Shown here piece after piece: positions 1-9,601 of a stretch of 64,000 bases of DNA; position 1 is the first letter of the stretch, and each line of letters starts with the position of its first letter. A program made the position numbers and the translations under genes. The stretch comes from Tritrichomonas musculus. Taxonomy: Eukaryota > Parabasalia > Tritrichomonadida > Tritrichomonadidae. The stretch covers positions 1,674,001-1,738,000 of the forward strand of contig JAPFFF010000007.1 of the NCBI GenBank assembly GCA_039105265.1, read 5' to 3'. The notes below the pieces were generated by a model that did no database searches, had not been told where the DNA came from, and saw nothing but the letters and a program-made list of their open reading frames with translations.

Positions 1-2400
1 GAAAAAGATTCAGACAAAGAAAAAGATTCAGACAAAGAAAAAGATTCAGACAAAGAAAAAGATTCAGACAAAGAAAAGGATTCAGACAAAGAAAAAGACT
101 CAGACAAAGAATCACTGACTGTCCAGCCACTTGCATCAAAACTGCTGCAAGATGAGAAAGAAGATGATGATGAAAAAGGCAAAGAAGAATCAGACGAAGA
201 AGGAAGTCATCATTCAGGCGCAGAAAGTGAATCAGATAAAGAAAGAGTTTCTGATGAAAAAAAAGAAAAAGCGCCAGCGCTGACAGGCAAAGATCTCGCA
301 TCAAAGCAAATGCAAGGCGAATGTGAAGAAAAGGAAGAAGCGAATGGCAGAAGCAAAGAAGAATCAGACGAAGCAGGAAGTCATCATTCAGGCGCAGAAA
401 GTGAATCAGAGAAAGAGAAAGACACAGACAAAGAAACAAAAGAAGCATCACTAACAATCCAGCCACTTGCATCAAAACTTCTTCAAGACGATGAAAAAGA
501 AGAAAAAGAAGCAGATCTCAATATTCAGCAGCTTGAAAAGAAACTCATTGTCAAAAGCGACGAAGAAGAGGAAGAAGCAGATGAAGATGAAAATGGCAGA
601 GAAAAAGGAAGTCATCATTCAGATGAATTAGATAAAGAAAAAGTTTCTGATGATGAAAGCAAAGAAGCAATTCTTCTCTTTTCAAAGCAAAAAAGCGGAG
701 AATTAGATGATGGTCAAAATTCGAACAAAGATATTGAAAATTCTGAAGGAGAAAATAATAAGAAAAATTATGTATTCGAAGAAGAAGAAGAAGTAAAAGC
801 TGAAGAAATCATCAAGTCAGTTAATGATGATTTAGCAAAAGAAAACGTAGGAGAAGAGGATTTACAAAAAGAATCAGATGATGAAAATAAGAATGATCTC
901 CTCGACGCCAAATCAAATGAAGAAGAACAAAAAGAACTAAATGAAAATGAGAATTCAAATGAAAATGAAGCCAAAAAAGAAGAAGAACAAGTTGATCAAA
1001 AACCTGTTACAGGACTTCGTGGCTTATTGTTGAAGAAAACAGGAATAATTAACAAAAGATGTGGAAAAATAAATCAAAAATGTGGATTCGATCAAGATGA
1101 CGACAATGATGATAATAATAAAGGAGATGATAGCCAAAGGGTTTCTGATTATAAAGGCGATAAAGCAAAAGATTATGAAAACAATAATATTACTGAAAGT
1201 GGAGGTTTATGTAAAAGCAAGGAAAGAATCATCGAATTACCTCAAACTGATTTTGAATTTGAAGAAGATACTGAAGATAATACTGAAGATAATGAAAATG
1301 AAAGCGCCAATAACAGTATTTTTGATAGTTTAAATAGTAATAGAGCTTTATTCATTAGTGAGGAAGATCAGAATAAGATTAAAAACATAAATAAATTTGA
1401 GAATAGACTTGAAGAAGTCAAATATGAAGATAAAAAAGATAAAAATCAAGACAAAAATGAAGTTAAAAATATTAATGAGAATAACAAAAGCCAAATTCAA
1501 ATTTCGTATCCTCAATTAGATGATATAATAAATGTTAAAAAAGATCAAAATAAAGCATTGCCTCAAATTGATGATGAATTTGAAGAAGATGAACCAGATG
1601 AAAGTAGTGATGATGAAAATATAGACCAAATAATAAACAATACCAATGAAAACCTGTTTGATAATATACATAAGAAATCTGAGCAAAGCAAAGATGGAAA
1701 TAATGAATTAATAAATTCTGATAATGATGAAGAAAATGAAATTCATAGATTACTTTCCTTTTACGACACCGACACAAAACAAGAAAGTGATAATAATAAA
1801 AATAAATTACTACAAGTTGAGAATGAATTTGAAGAAGATGAAACTGATGAAATTGATATTGAAATTGATCTTGAAAACAATGATAAATTTGAAAATAAAG
1901 ATAATAAAGAAGTAAGAATAGATAACGATTTTGAAAAATTTGGCAATGAATTCGAGGAAGATGAAAACGATCATATTGATTTTTCATCTTTATTAAACAA
2001 GCTTTATCCAAATGAGAGTCAAAATCAAGCAAAAGTGGAAATCGAAGATATGGATGAACAAAAGCAATTTGCAGACCAGTTTGCATCGGAAAATGAATTT
2101 GAAGAAGATGCTAATGACCTATTCGAAGATCGGAGTAATCAAAACGTTGCAATTAATCTATTCCCTAAGAGTAATAAAATTAAAAAGCAAGTCCCGAAAA
2201 AAGCTCAAATTAATTTTGAAAATGAATTTGAGGAAGATACTGATGATGATGAAAAAGATGACTTATTTAATGATATTCTTGAATTGCTTGGAAATAAATC
2301 AGATAGTGATGAGAAGAAAAGCCAGATTCTAATACAAAAGAAATATGTAATTAAGACGGAAAATGAATTCGAAGAAGATTCTAATGAAGATAGCAATTAG
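1..2400 (+). CDS. Acidic low-complexity repeat protein, 5' end outside the window
   Basis: The frame is open from base 1, so the ATG at 310 is internal and at least 799 residues are encoded before the TAG at 2400. The visible N-terminus is a run of EKDSDK hexapeptides. Next come imperfect modules that share SLTVQPLASKLLQD (about nt 112 and 448) and a GSHHSGAESESDK-like string. The C-terminal half carries seven copies of an EFEED core in a context like NEFEEDxxD (near nt 1255, 1575, 1825, 1950, 2092, 2221 and 2362), the last at the extreme C-terminus. The protein is almost all Glu, Asp, Lys, Asn and Ser, is presumably disordered, and shows no globular domain or membrane segment. Evenly spaced identical motifs in a disordered tail suggest multivalent binding to one partner, which is inference. 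I do not recognise the family. Confidence 0.75.
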   Translation, partial: EKDSDKEKDSDKEKDSDKEKDSDKEKDSDKEKDSDKESLTVQPLASKLLQDEKEDDDEKGKEESDEEGSHHSGAESESDKERVSDEKKEKAPALTGKDLASKQMQGECEEKEEANGRSKEESDEAGSHHSGAESESEKEKDTDKETKEASLTIQPLASKLLQDDEKEEKEADLNIQQLEKKLIVKSDEEEEEADEDENGREKGSHHSDELDKEKVSDDESKEAILLFSKQKSGELDDGQNSNKDIENSEGENNKKNYVFEEEEEVKAEEIIKSVNDDLAKENVGEEDLQKESDDENKNDLLDAKSNEEEQKELNENENSNENEAKKEEEQVDQKPVTGLRGLLLKKTGIINKRCGKINQKCGFDQDDDNDDNNKGDDSQRVSDYKGDKAKDYENNNITESGGLCKSKERIIELPQTDFEFEEDTEDNTEDNENESANNSIFDSLNSNRALFISEEDQNKIKNINKFENRLEEVKYEDKKDKNQDKNEVKNINENNKSQIQISYPQLDDIINVKKDQNKALPQIDDEFEEDEPDESSDDENIDQIINNTNENLFDNIHKKSEQSKDGNNELINSDNDEENEIHRLLSFYDTDTKQESDNNKNKLLQVENEFEEDETDEIDIEIDLENNDKFENKDNKEVRIDNDFEKFGNEFEEDENDHIDFSSLLNKLYPNESQNQAKVEIEDMDEQKQFADQFASENEFEEDANDLFEDRSNQNVAINLFPKSNKIKKQVPKKAQINFENEFEEDTDDDEKDDLFNDILELLGNKSDSDEKKSQILIQKKYVIKTENEFEEDSNEDSN

Positions 2401-2486
2401 CTTGTTTCAAAGCTGATTTTAAAACTTGTTTTTAAAAATGTATATATATTATATAAAATGTTAATTGCGTTAACTTATTTTTTTAT

Positions 2487-3863
2487 TTACTTAATCCTAT
2501 CTAATTTGACTGTGAAGTGCCTCATAAGTGGAGCTTCCCAAACGATTTTAACTCCATGAGTGATAGATTCACGGCGATCATAAACGTTCTTGAGAGCAGC
2601 AGCAATAACATCCATGTGGTTGTTTGTGTAAACTCTTCTTGGGATAGCAAGCCTAAGGAAGTCGTTTCCAGTGAAACGATTTTCACGAGTAACTGGATCT
2701 CTGTCAGCAAGTAAGTATCCAATTTCGACAGCACGAATACCAGCTTCCATGTACAATTCAACGGTAAGTGTTTGAGCTGGGAATTCTTCCTTTGGAACAT
2801 GAGTGAGAACCTTTGGTGCATCAACAAAGATAGCATGTCCACCAGCTGGTCTTTGGTATGGAATGCCATATTCATCAAGTTTCTTAGCAAGGTATTCAAC
2901 TTGTTTGATACGAGTTTGAAGGTTTTCGAATTCAGTGTTTTCATGGAGACCAACACGAAGTGCTTCCATATCTCTTCCGCTCATTCCACCATATGTAAGA
3001 TATCCTTCAAAGACAACGCAGAAGTTCTTAGCTCCATCATACCATTCTTCTTTGTTTGTTGCGATGAAACCACCCATGTTGACGATGGCATCTTTCTTTG
3101 CACTCATTGTCATACCATCAGCATATGAAAACATTTCAAGGGCAATTTCTTTGATTGTCTTGTTAGCATATCCTTCTTCACGCATCTTGATGAAATATGC
3201 ATTTTCTGCGAAACGTGCAGAATCTAAAATGACTGGAACGTTGTATTTCTTGGATAATTCACGAACATCACGAAGGTTCTTCATTGAAACTGGTTGACCA
3301 CCTGCTGTGTTGTTAGTAATGGTAACAATGATGAATGGGACATGTCCCTTGTGATCAATGAGAGCCTTTTCAAGTTTGGCGCAGTCAACATTGCCCTTAA
3401 ATGGAACTTCAAGTTGTGAGTTTTTGGCTTCGTCAATTGTGCAATCAAGGGCAATTGCTTTACGTGATTCAATATGACCTTTTGTGGTATCGAAATGGGA
3501 GTTACCTGGGCAGCAATCACCATCATGAACGAGGTATGAGAATAAAACGTTTTCTGCAGCTCTTCCTTGGTGAGTTGGGATAATATATTTGAATCCTGTG
3601 ATCTTTTGGATTTCTTCCTTAAGCTTGAAGAATGATGAAGCGCCTGCATAGCTTTCATCACCTAACATCATTGCTGACCATTGTTCTTGGCTCATTGCGC
3701 CAGTACCTGAGTCTGTGATCAAATCAATATAAACTGCTTCAGCTGGTAATTGGAAAACGTTGTAATAAGCTTCCTTGATCCATTTTTCACGTTCTTCTTT
3801 GGTGCTTTTATGGATGGGTTCGACCATCTTGATTTTCCATGATTCGGCAAATGGTAACTCCAT
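2487..3863 (-). CDS. tnaA: Tryptophanase (tryptophan indole-lyase), PLP-dependent
   Basis: 458 aa, full length for the tryptophanase/tyrosine phenol-lyase family. It splits L-tryptophan to indole, pyruvate and ammonia in the cytosol. The PLP site is MSAKKD (residues 253-258), with Lys257 as the Schiff-base lysine; THQGR lies at 97-101 and SARFAENAYF at 215-224. Two discriminating positions favour tryptophanase over tyrosine phenol-lyase: Asp125 in FDTTKGH (the phenol-lyase has Thr) and Ile381 in AVEIG (the phenol-lyase has Arg). An initiator-like TCACT lies 14 bp before the ATG. The gene is visibly less AT-rich than its neighbours, as expected for a highly expressed gene. The family is mainly bacterial and anaerobe-associated, and trichomonads are known indole producers, so an old lateral acquisition is likely. 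The specificity call is from memory of the two families. Confidence 0.93.
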   Translation of the reverse strand: MELPFAESWKIKMVEPIHKSTKEEREKWIKEAYYNVFQLPAEAVYIDLITDSGTGAMSQEQWSAMMLGDESYAGASSFFKLKEEIQKITGFKYIIPTHQGRAAENVLFSYLVHDGDCCPGNSHFDTTKGHIESRKAIALDCTIDEAKNSQLEVPFKGNVDCAKLEKALIDHKGHVPFIIVTITNNTAGGQPVSMKNLRDVRELSKKYNVPVILDSARFAENAYFIKMREEGYANKTIKEIALEMFSYADGMTMSAKKDAIVNMGGFIATNKEEWYDGAKNFCVVFEGYLTYGGMSGRDMEALRVGLHENTEFENLQTRIKQVEYLAKKLDEYGIPYQRPAGGHAIFVDAPKVLTHVPKEEFPAQTLTVELYMEAGIRAVEIGYLLADRDPVTRENRFTGNDFLRLAIPRRVYTNNHMDVIAAALKNVYDRRESITHGVKIVWEAPLMRHFTVKLDRIK

Positions 3864-3872
3864 TTTATACTA

Positions 3873-3877
3873 AGTGA
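3873..3877 (-). promoter_or_regulatory. Initiator (Inr) of the tryptophanase gene
   Basis: TCACT on the minus strand, with its A about 12 bp before the ATG at 3863, matches the trichomonad initiator TCA+1Y(T/A). It implies a very short 5' UTR. Confidence 0.55.
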
Positions 3878-6130
3878 TTTTTTTTTCTCAGCACTTCACT
3901 TCATTTGGACATTTTGCATTTTCAATAAAAACGATGAATTTTTTCAAATTTAAAATTGAAAGTATAATTCTATGGTTTACTTAGGAAACAATCAATTTTT
4001 GATAGCATCGGTTCATTTCTTATAATTCATAAATCTAAAGGTTAAAAATGATTAAATTGCATTAATTCATTCATAGTCACTTTCATACTTTTCAAAAAAA
4101 AACATCTTTTTCAATATTTAAGGGAAGAGCTTCTATTTTCTTTGTAAACTTATCAATATTGAATGAACTCATATAATAAAATTTTGAAAGATAGCTTTTC
4201 GGAAAAAGTTTTGGTCAAATTTAATAAATTTTTCTCCTCAACGATCATTTTTTAACTATTTTGGTAACTTTTTGAATGGATTAATATTTTTTTAAAATGA
4301 AAATTAGTAAGAAGTATTAATTTAAAAAAAATATAAAATAAATTGATAAATAATAATTTATTAAAATAATAAAAAAAATATTTCGTTAAAAAAAAAATAC
4401 TTTTTTTTTGTGAGAACACATAGAATATTTTAATTCAAATTGGAAACTAGTTTTGAAAAAAATTTCCGATTACAATAAAATTGTATGATTTTCTTTCACG
4501 AGTTGAGAAATAATTTTTAATTTAAAAAAAATGATATACAGTAGGTAAAAATATCTTGGACCATTCAAATTGTCTTTGACCGACTGAAAATTTTGAATAA
4601 CTCATTGAAAATAATTCAAAAAAAAAAAAATATTTTCAAAGAATTTATTTTAAATCTCATTAACCTCATACAAAATATTCAGTTGGTCCAAGACATTTCA
4701 AATTACTGTAATACATTTAAAACGTTTTTTGTTTTCAGTTAAAATTTTTCTATTTATTATGTTTGAGATGTTTAATTAAAGTATAAATTAATAATTAAAT
4801 CAATATGATATTATTTCATTTATGAATTGATTTCCTCATTTGATATAGAATCTAACTTTTTCAATTGGATTTCATGAAAATACATCTTTACCAAAAATAA
4901 ATGAAACTTTTATATTTGGTGGTGGTATTGGATTTCAACAATATTTTATTGGTGTTTAAAAAAACAATACAATTGATATTTATAAATTGAATGAAATTTT
5001 GTATGATATAAGAAAAACTTATATTCAAAATTTCATTGCATATACAATATATTATATAAGATAATTGAAATGTTAAATATTTTTTTTATTATAATTTTTA
5101 TTTCGTTTTAACGAATTTCTCTAACGATATTAATGTATTAGTTAGTATTATTTATGATGAACATCAAAGTTTAGCGGCAACCTTTTTATTTTTCAGTGTT
5201 TTTCAGAAAATCTTGTAAGCAATGCATTTTATGTTACATATATTGTTATTAAATTATTTTATTTATGTTGTTGTTAAAGTAATAATTGTGGTTTATAAGT
5301 TTTAATTTGTTCAAAAATGAATATTTGATGATTTTCTGAATCATCATGCAACTTTTGTTTTGCTGAAAAGTTACGCTATTTAACTCTTTTTCTTTATGTT
5401 CATTGGTCAATTGTTCATCTCTATGATATCCAGAATTTGTTCTCTTTATATGATTTGTAATCATAGATTTAGTGAGTCAAGTTAGTTGAAGTTGATTCTC
5501 TCTGATTTTGAAGGCTCTTAAACAAGTGTCTTTTCAATTTTGGTCTTTCATAATATTAATATGAAGAATCATTTAGGATTTCAGACGTATTTTTTCCAAA
5601 AAGCCAATTGTATATAAATAATGATTTTTTTATATTTGTTGTCTATCTTGTAATTTTTTTATTTAAACTTGTTCTATTAAGAATTAAACCAATACCTAAA
5701 AAAAATGATAGATGAGTATTAACTTTCATAGAGGTTAAAAAAGCATGTGTACCTCCTTTTTATTTTAAGAAGTTTTTAAGTTATTAATTGGTATTTGAAC
5801 AACTGTTGCCATTAATGTCGCACGTTGCCATTAACTTTCTTGTAGTTGGATATATATCAAGTTCAGGTTCAGACTATATGTTTGCTTTTTCTTTTAAAGC
5901 AAAATAGTCTTTTTGGAATTGGAAGAATTTTGTTTTCTTTAATTACATTGTTTTTTTAATTCTGACTGATTCAATAACCTTAAGATTATTATGTATAATA
6001 ATAATATCAAAAGACAGTAAAAATCATTTGATATTCAAAATATCAAGAATTAATTTTCGACCAAATTGAAATTAAAAAAGTTTACAGGTGAAGAACGTTT
6101 TTTATATAAACAAGTTATAAAGTTTGTTTT
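3878..6130. other. AT-rich intergenic region
   Basis: About 2.2 kb with no believable gene. Long A and T runs dominate. It contains one small TIR element (4539-4708). The only frames of note are short and low-complexity, for example minus 5249-5464, and are not supported. Confidence 0.7.
4539..4708. mobile_element. Tc1/mariner-type MITE, 170 bp
   Basis: Both ends begin CAGTA and share TCTTGGACCA further in; the two 25-bp termini match at about 20 positions. The element is flanked by TA on both sides (4537-4538 and 4709-4710), the target duplication of the Tc1/mariner superfamily. It has no coding capacity. The mismatches suggest an older insertion. Confidence 0.65.
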
Positions 6131-6135
6131 TCATT
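6131..6135 (+). promoter_or_regulatory. Initiator of the coiled-coil gene
   Basis: TCATT, starting 12 bp before the ATG at 6143, matches TCA+1Y(T/A) and supports that start codon. Confidence 0.55.
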
Positions 6136-6142
6136 CAAATAA

Positions 6143-8479
6143 ATGCAATCTCAGATAAGTCAAAGGAAATCACAAATGAACGAAGATCCTTTTGCATCTG
6201 ATTCAGAAGATAGTTCAAATTTTTACGCAGATGTTATTGAAAACGTTGACTCTATAGAAAAAACTGTTCAAAAATGTATACAAGAAAAATCAATTGATGA
6301 TTTATCATCAATCGTTTCAGCTTTACTTTCACTTAAGAAAACCATTTCAGAAAAAAGTGAGTCTGTATCTGATGAAATTAACAATGCCCTTTTCCAGCTT
6401 TCTGCGGAAAATGATCAACTCAAGTCAAAATTAAATTTATCAAATAAAAAATGCGAAGCACTCACCAAAGAAGTTGAAAAAATTAAAGCAAATAAGAGTG
6501 AAATTGATTTAGATGATGAAATCAGTGAGTTACAATTGGATAAAGCCAACCTTCAGATTGAAATTGAGAATATACGAATTGAAAATGAAGAAATGAAGCA
6601 AAAATTACATTCAATTCATAGCTCAGAAATACAAAATGAAGTTTTGATTGAATGGAGAGAAAAATATTTCAATATTAAAGAAGAAAAGTCAGCTCTGTTG
6701 AACAAAATTGAAACAATTAAGGCTGAAAATGACCAATTAAAAAATGAGCATTCAGATATGAAAGAGAAAATGACTAATGTTAACGAAATCATTGAAAATC
6801 TTAACAATAAAACGAATGAGAATGAAAAGTTAAACCAAAAAATTGATGAACTAGCATTACAAATAAAGCAAAGTAAAGAAAAAGAGTATTATGATCAGAT
6901 TGAGCAAAATAAGCAAACAATTGTAAGTTTACAAACAGAAATAACTTCTCAAAAATTAAAAATTGATGAACTTAATCAAAAATTGTCTCAGTTTGATGTT
7001 ATTAAAAATCTAAATGAGCAATTAAAACTTGAAAATGGGCAAATAGGGCGTTATAAGCTTCAGGTCCTTGAAATGGAAAAGCTTCTTGCTAATCATGAAG
7101 CAACAATCCTTGAGAATGTAGAAGTGAAAACTGAAAATAAAAATCTCAAAAAAAAATCATATGCCTTTCAAGAAAAATTGAAAGAGTCGCTTGAACAATC
7201 AAATATGTTAATTCAAACCCTCACAGAATATAGGAGTAAAGTTTCAAAGATTACCGAATTAGAAAATCAAAATCTTGAGTTAAACGACATAATTGAAAAA
7301 CTTCAAAATGAACTTTCTGAGAAAGATCGAGTTTTCGAGTCACTTCAAGAAAAAATAGAAGAAAAGTTTTCAAGCCTGGTCAGAGAAAACAAAGAATTGA
7401 AGTTTGCTCTAAAAGAGCAAGTTGAAATTCATGAGGAACAAGCAAAGCAGCAAGAATTAGATCAAAAGAAGATTCAAATACTAACTGAAATGAACTCAGA
7501 ATCAATTGGTAAACTTTTAATCGAAAAAGATGCCGAAATTGAAACTTTGAAGAAAGACAATCAAACGTTGCAAACAATTTCAAAAGTTTCTGCTGAACAA
7601 GTTTTCCAATTCCAAGCAATTATAGAAAAAATTAAAGAAAATGTTTCGCTTTTATCTCAAGAAAACAAAAATATAAAGAATGACTGTATGAGCATGAAGG
7701 ACGAGCTACAATTAAAGGAAGAAGAAGTTAACGAATTGAAATCTAAAATATCGATGCTTGAATCAATCAATGATGATGAATTTGCTGAAGATGAAGAAGT
7801 CGAAGTATTAAAGAAAGAAAATCAAGAATTGCAATCTAAGCTCAATCTTGTCGAAATGGCAGATATTATATCGCTTAGATCAAGAATTAAAACGCTAACT
7901 GACCAACTTGAAGAATCCCGATTCCAAAACCGACTTCTCGCAAAGAAAATTCAATTAATAAATAATAAGCCAAATGATAATAATGATAATGCAGATAATA
8001 TAAGTAGCACAATTGAAAACGACAATAAAAATAATGATGACATTATTAATGACGTCGATAAAGGTAATCATGATGAAAATGAATTAGAAGTTGACACAGA
8101 TGACGACTTTGTTGATATTGAGGTGGCTCCTCCTGTATTCATTGTTGAAAAGAAAGGTCTTGAAGACATCAGAAGTGAATTTGTTCGTTATTTGAATGAT
8201 GTTGGCAAAATTGATGATGTGATGAAAGTTATAAAAAATGAAGATGATAAAAATATTAGAAATATATTAAATGAAATTAAAAAGCCTGATAAAAATGAAA
8301 TCAATTATCTTCAAAATGAATTAAATGAAGCAACTAAAAAGAATAAAGAAATGATGGATGAAATTAATCAATTAAGAATAAAATCTGAACAACAGAGCAA
8401 AGAAATAGATGAAATGAAGCATGACTCAAATATGTATCAAAAGCATTTAGACGATCTTGCCCATCTTTTAAAAAAATAA
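6143..8479 (+). CDS. Long coiled-coil protein
   Basis: 778 aa. After a short acidic, Ser-rich N-terminus (residues 1-40, containing NEDPFASDSEDSSN) the protein is continuous heptad-type coiled coil (about residues 60-610) rich in Glu, Lys, Gln, Asn and Leu. An acidic Asn/Asp-rich linker follows (about 610-670), then IEVAPPVFIVEKKGLEDI and a final short coiled coil (about 725-778). There is no signal peptide, membrane span or catalytic motif. Such proteins in flagellates are often cytoskeletal, Golgi-tether or basal-body components, but nothing here decides between these. The start is supported by an initiator 12 bp upstream. The stop is followed directly by A, giving TAAA, the trichomonad-type polyadenylation context. 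Confidence 0.85.
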   Translation: MQSQISQRKSQMNEDPFASDSEDSSNFYADVIENVDSIEKTVQKCIQEKSIDDLSSIVSALLSLKKTISEKSESVSDEINNALFQLSAENDQLKSKLNLSNKKCEALTKEVEKIKANKSEIDLDDEISELQLDKANLQIEIENIRIENEEMKQKLHSIHSSEIQNEVLIEWREKYFNIKEEKSALLNKIETIKAENDQLKNEHSDMKEKMTNVNEIIENLNNKTNENEKLNQKIDELALQIKQSKEKEYYDQIEQNKQTIVSLQTEITSQKLKIDELNQKLSQFDVIKNLNEQLKLENGQIGRYKLQVLEMEKLLANHEATILENVEVKTENKNLKKKSYAFQEKLKESLEQSNMLIQTLTEYRSKVSKITELENQNLELNDIIEKLQNELSEKDRVFESLQEKIEEKFSSLVRENKELKFALKEQVEIHEEQAKQQELDQKKIQILTEMNSESIGKLLIEKDAEIETLKKDNQTLQTISKVSAEQVFQFQAIIEKIKENVSLLSQENKNIKNDCMSMKDELQLKEEEVNELKSKISMLESINDDEFAEDEEVEVLKKENQELQSKLNLVEMADIISLRSRIKTLTDQLEESRFQNRLLAKKIQLINNKPNDNNDNADNISSTIENDNKNNDDIINDVDKGNHDENELEVDTDDDFVDIEVAPPVFIVEKKGLEDIRSEFVRYLNDVGKIDDVMKVIKNEDDKNIRNILNEIKKPDKNEINYLQNELNEATKKNKEMMDEINQLRIKSEQQSKEIDEMKHDSNMYQKHLDDLAHLLKK

Positions 8480-8748
8480 ATCTTGGTTTGTTTTATGTAT
8501 ATAATAATAATAAAAATATTACAAAGATTATTTATTTCATTAATTTTGAAAAGGATGGTAATTTAACAAGAAAATAATTTTCGTTAACATTCCTTAGAAT
8601 GAATGATTTGTAAGGCTTCCAAAAAAAAATGGGTATAATAACGAGAAATTTACCAATAAAAGGAATCTTTATAAAAAAAATATTTTAATATTGAATAAAT
8701 CAAAAACTCTGTTTAAAGAATTAAGGAGATTCAACCATTTAGTTATTT

Positions 8749-9318
8749 TTATGCAATATTGCAATTCTTGTCACCACCTTTTCCAACAAGATAAGCTCCA
8801 ATTGCGAGATCAAAAATATCGCAGATATTTTCGTTGTTACGTGCAGAACAATTGATTGTCTTAAATGCGTTGATCTGCTTTGCAACATCATCGATTTGTG
8901 ATTGTGTGATTGCACCTTCTTCATCTGGGTTCCATAAGTCTGATTTAGTTCCGATAAGAATAACTGGTGCCTTGGGGCAGTATTCTCTGATTTCAAGAAT
9001 CCATTGGCTAGTGACAGATTTCAAGGAGTCTGGATTGTCTAATGCAAAACAAATAAGAGCAACATCGCACTTAGCGTAGCTCATTGGACGGAGACGATCG
9101 TATTCTTCCTGGCCCGCTGTATCCCATAAGTGAAGGTTGTATTGCTTTCCTTGAAAAGTACGGATTTCATGAAAATTTTCGAAAATTGTTGGCTCGTAAT
9201 CTTCTGGGAATGGATCGCCTTTGAAAACAAGGAGCATGCATGTCTTACCGACGGCACCATCTCCTATAGCGACAATACGGATTGGTTGGATTTTACCGTC
9301 TTTATCCTTGGCCGACAT
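8749..9318 (-). CDS. Rho/Rac-family small GTPase
   Basis: 189 aa, normal for a Ras-superfamily GTPase. P-loop GDGAVGKT (19-26), effector region YEPTIFENF (41-49), switch II DTAGQEEYDRLRPMSY (66-81), base-recognition GTKSD (123-127) and CSAR (157-160). The YxPTxFxNF effector loop and DRLRPMSY are Rho-family signatures. The Rho insert helix region (about 128-140) is shortened. The C-terminus CNIA (186-189) is a CaaX box, so the protein is expected to be prenylated and membrane-bound. It probably regulates actin during the amoeboid or adherent state, by analogy with other Rho proteins. Confidence 0.93.
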   Translation of the reverse strand: MSAKDKDGKIQPIRIVAIGDGAVGKTCMLLVFKGDPFPEDYEPTIFENFHEIRTFQGKQYNLHLWDTAGQEEYDRLRPMSYAKCDVALICFALDNPDSLKSVTSQWILEIREYCPKAPVILIGTKSDLWNPDEEGAITQSQIDDVAKQINAFKTINCSARNNENICDIFDLAIGAYLVGKGGDKNCNIA

Positions 9319-9601
9319 TTCTAAGTTATTTAACTAAGTGTCAATTTTCTCAAAAATGACCTTTTGGTTCAAATTTTTAATAGAAAAGTATTTTATCATT
9401 AAATATTCAAATTTTCAATAAAAATATCTATAAGTAATTGAATTATTGAGAATTTTATTAAATGGCAAATTCTATCTAAATTGTATTTTAAAAATAAGAT
9501 CGTCGTTAAGGTTAAAATATTGTCCAAATTTTGAAAAAGAGTTGAAAACCTTTTGTAAATTCAATAAATGAATTTTAAAATTTTATCAAAAAAAAAAATC
9601 T

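Noticed and set aside
5249-5464. 71-codon minus-strand frame in the long intergenic region.
   Set aside because: Asn/Ile/Lys-rich, as random AT-rich DNA gives; no initiator, no family resemblance.
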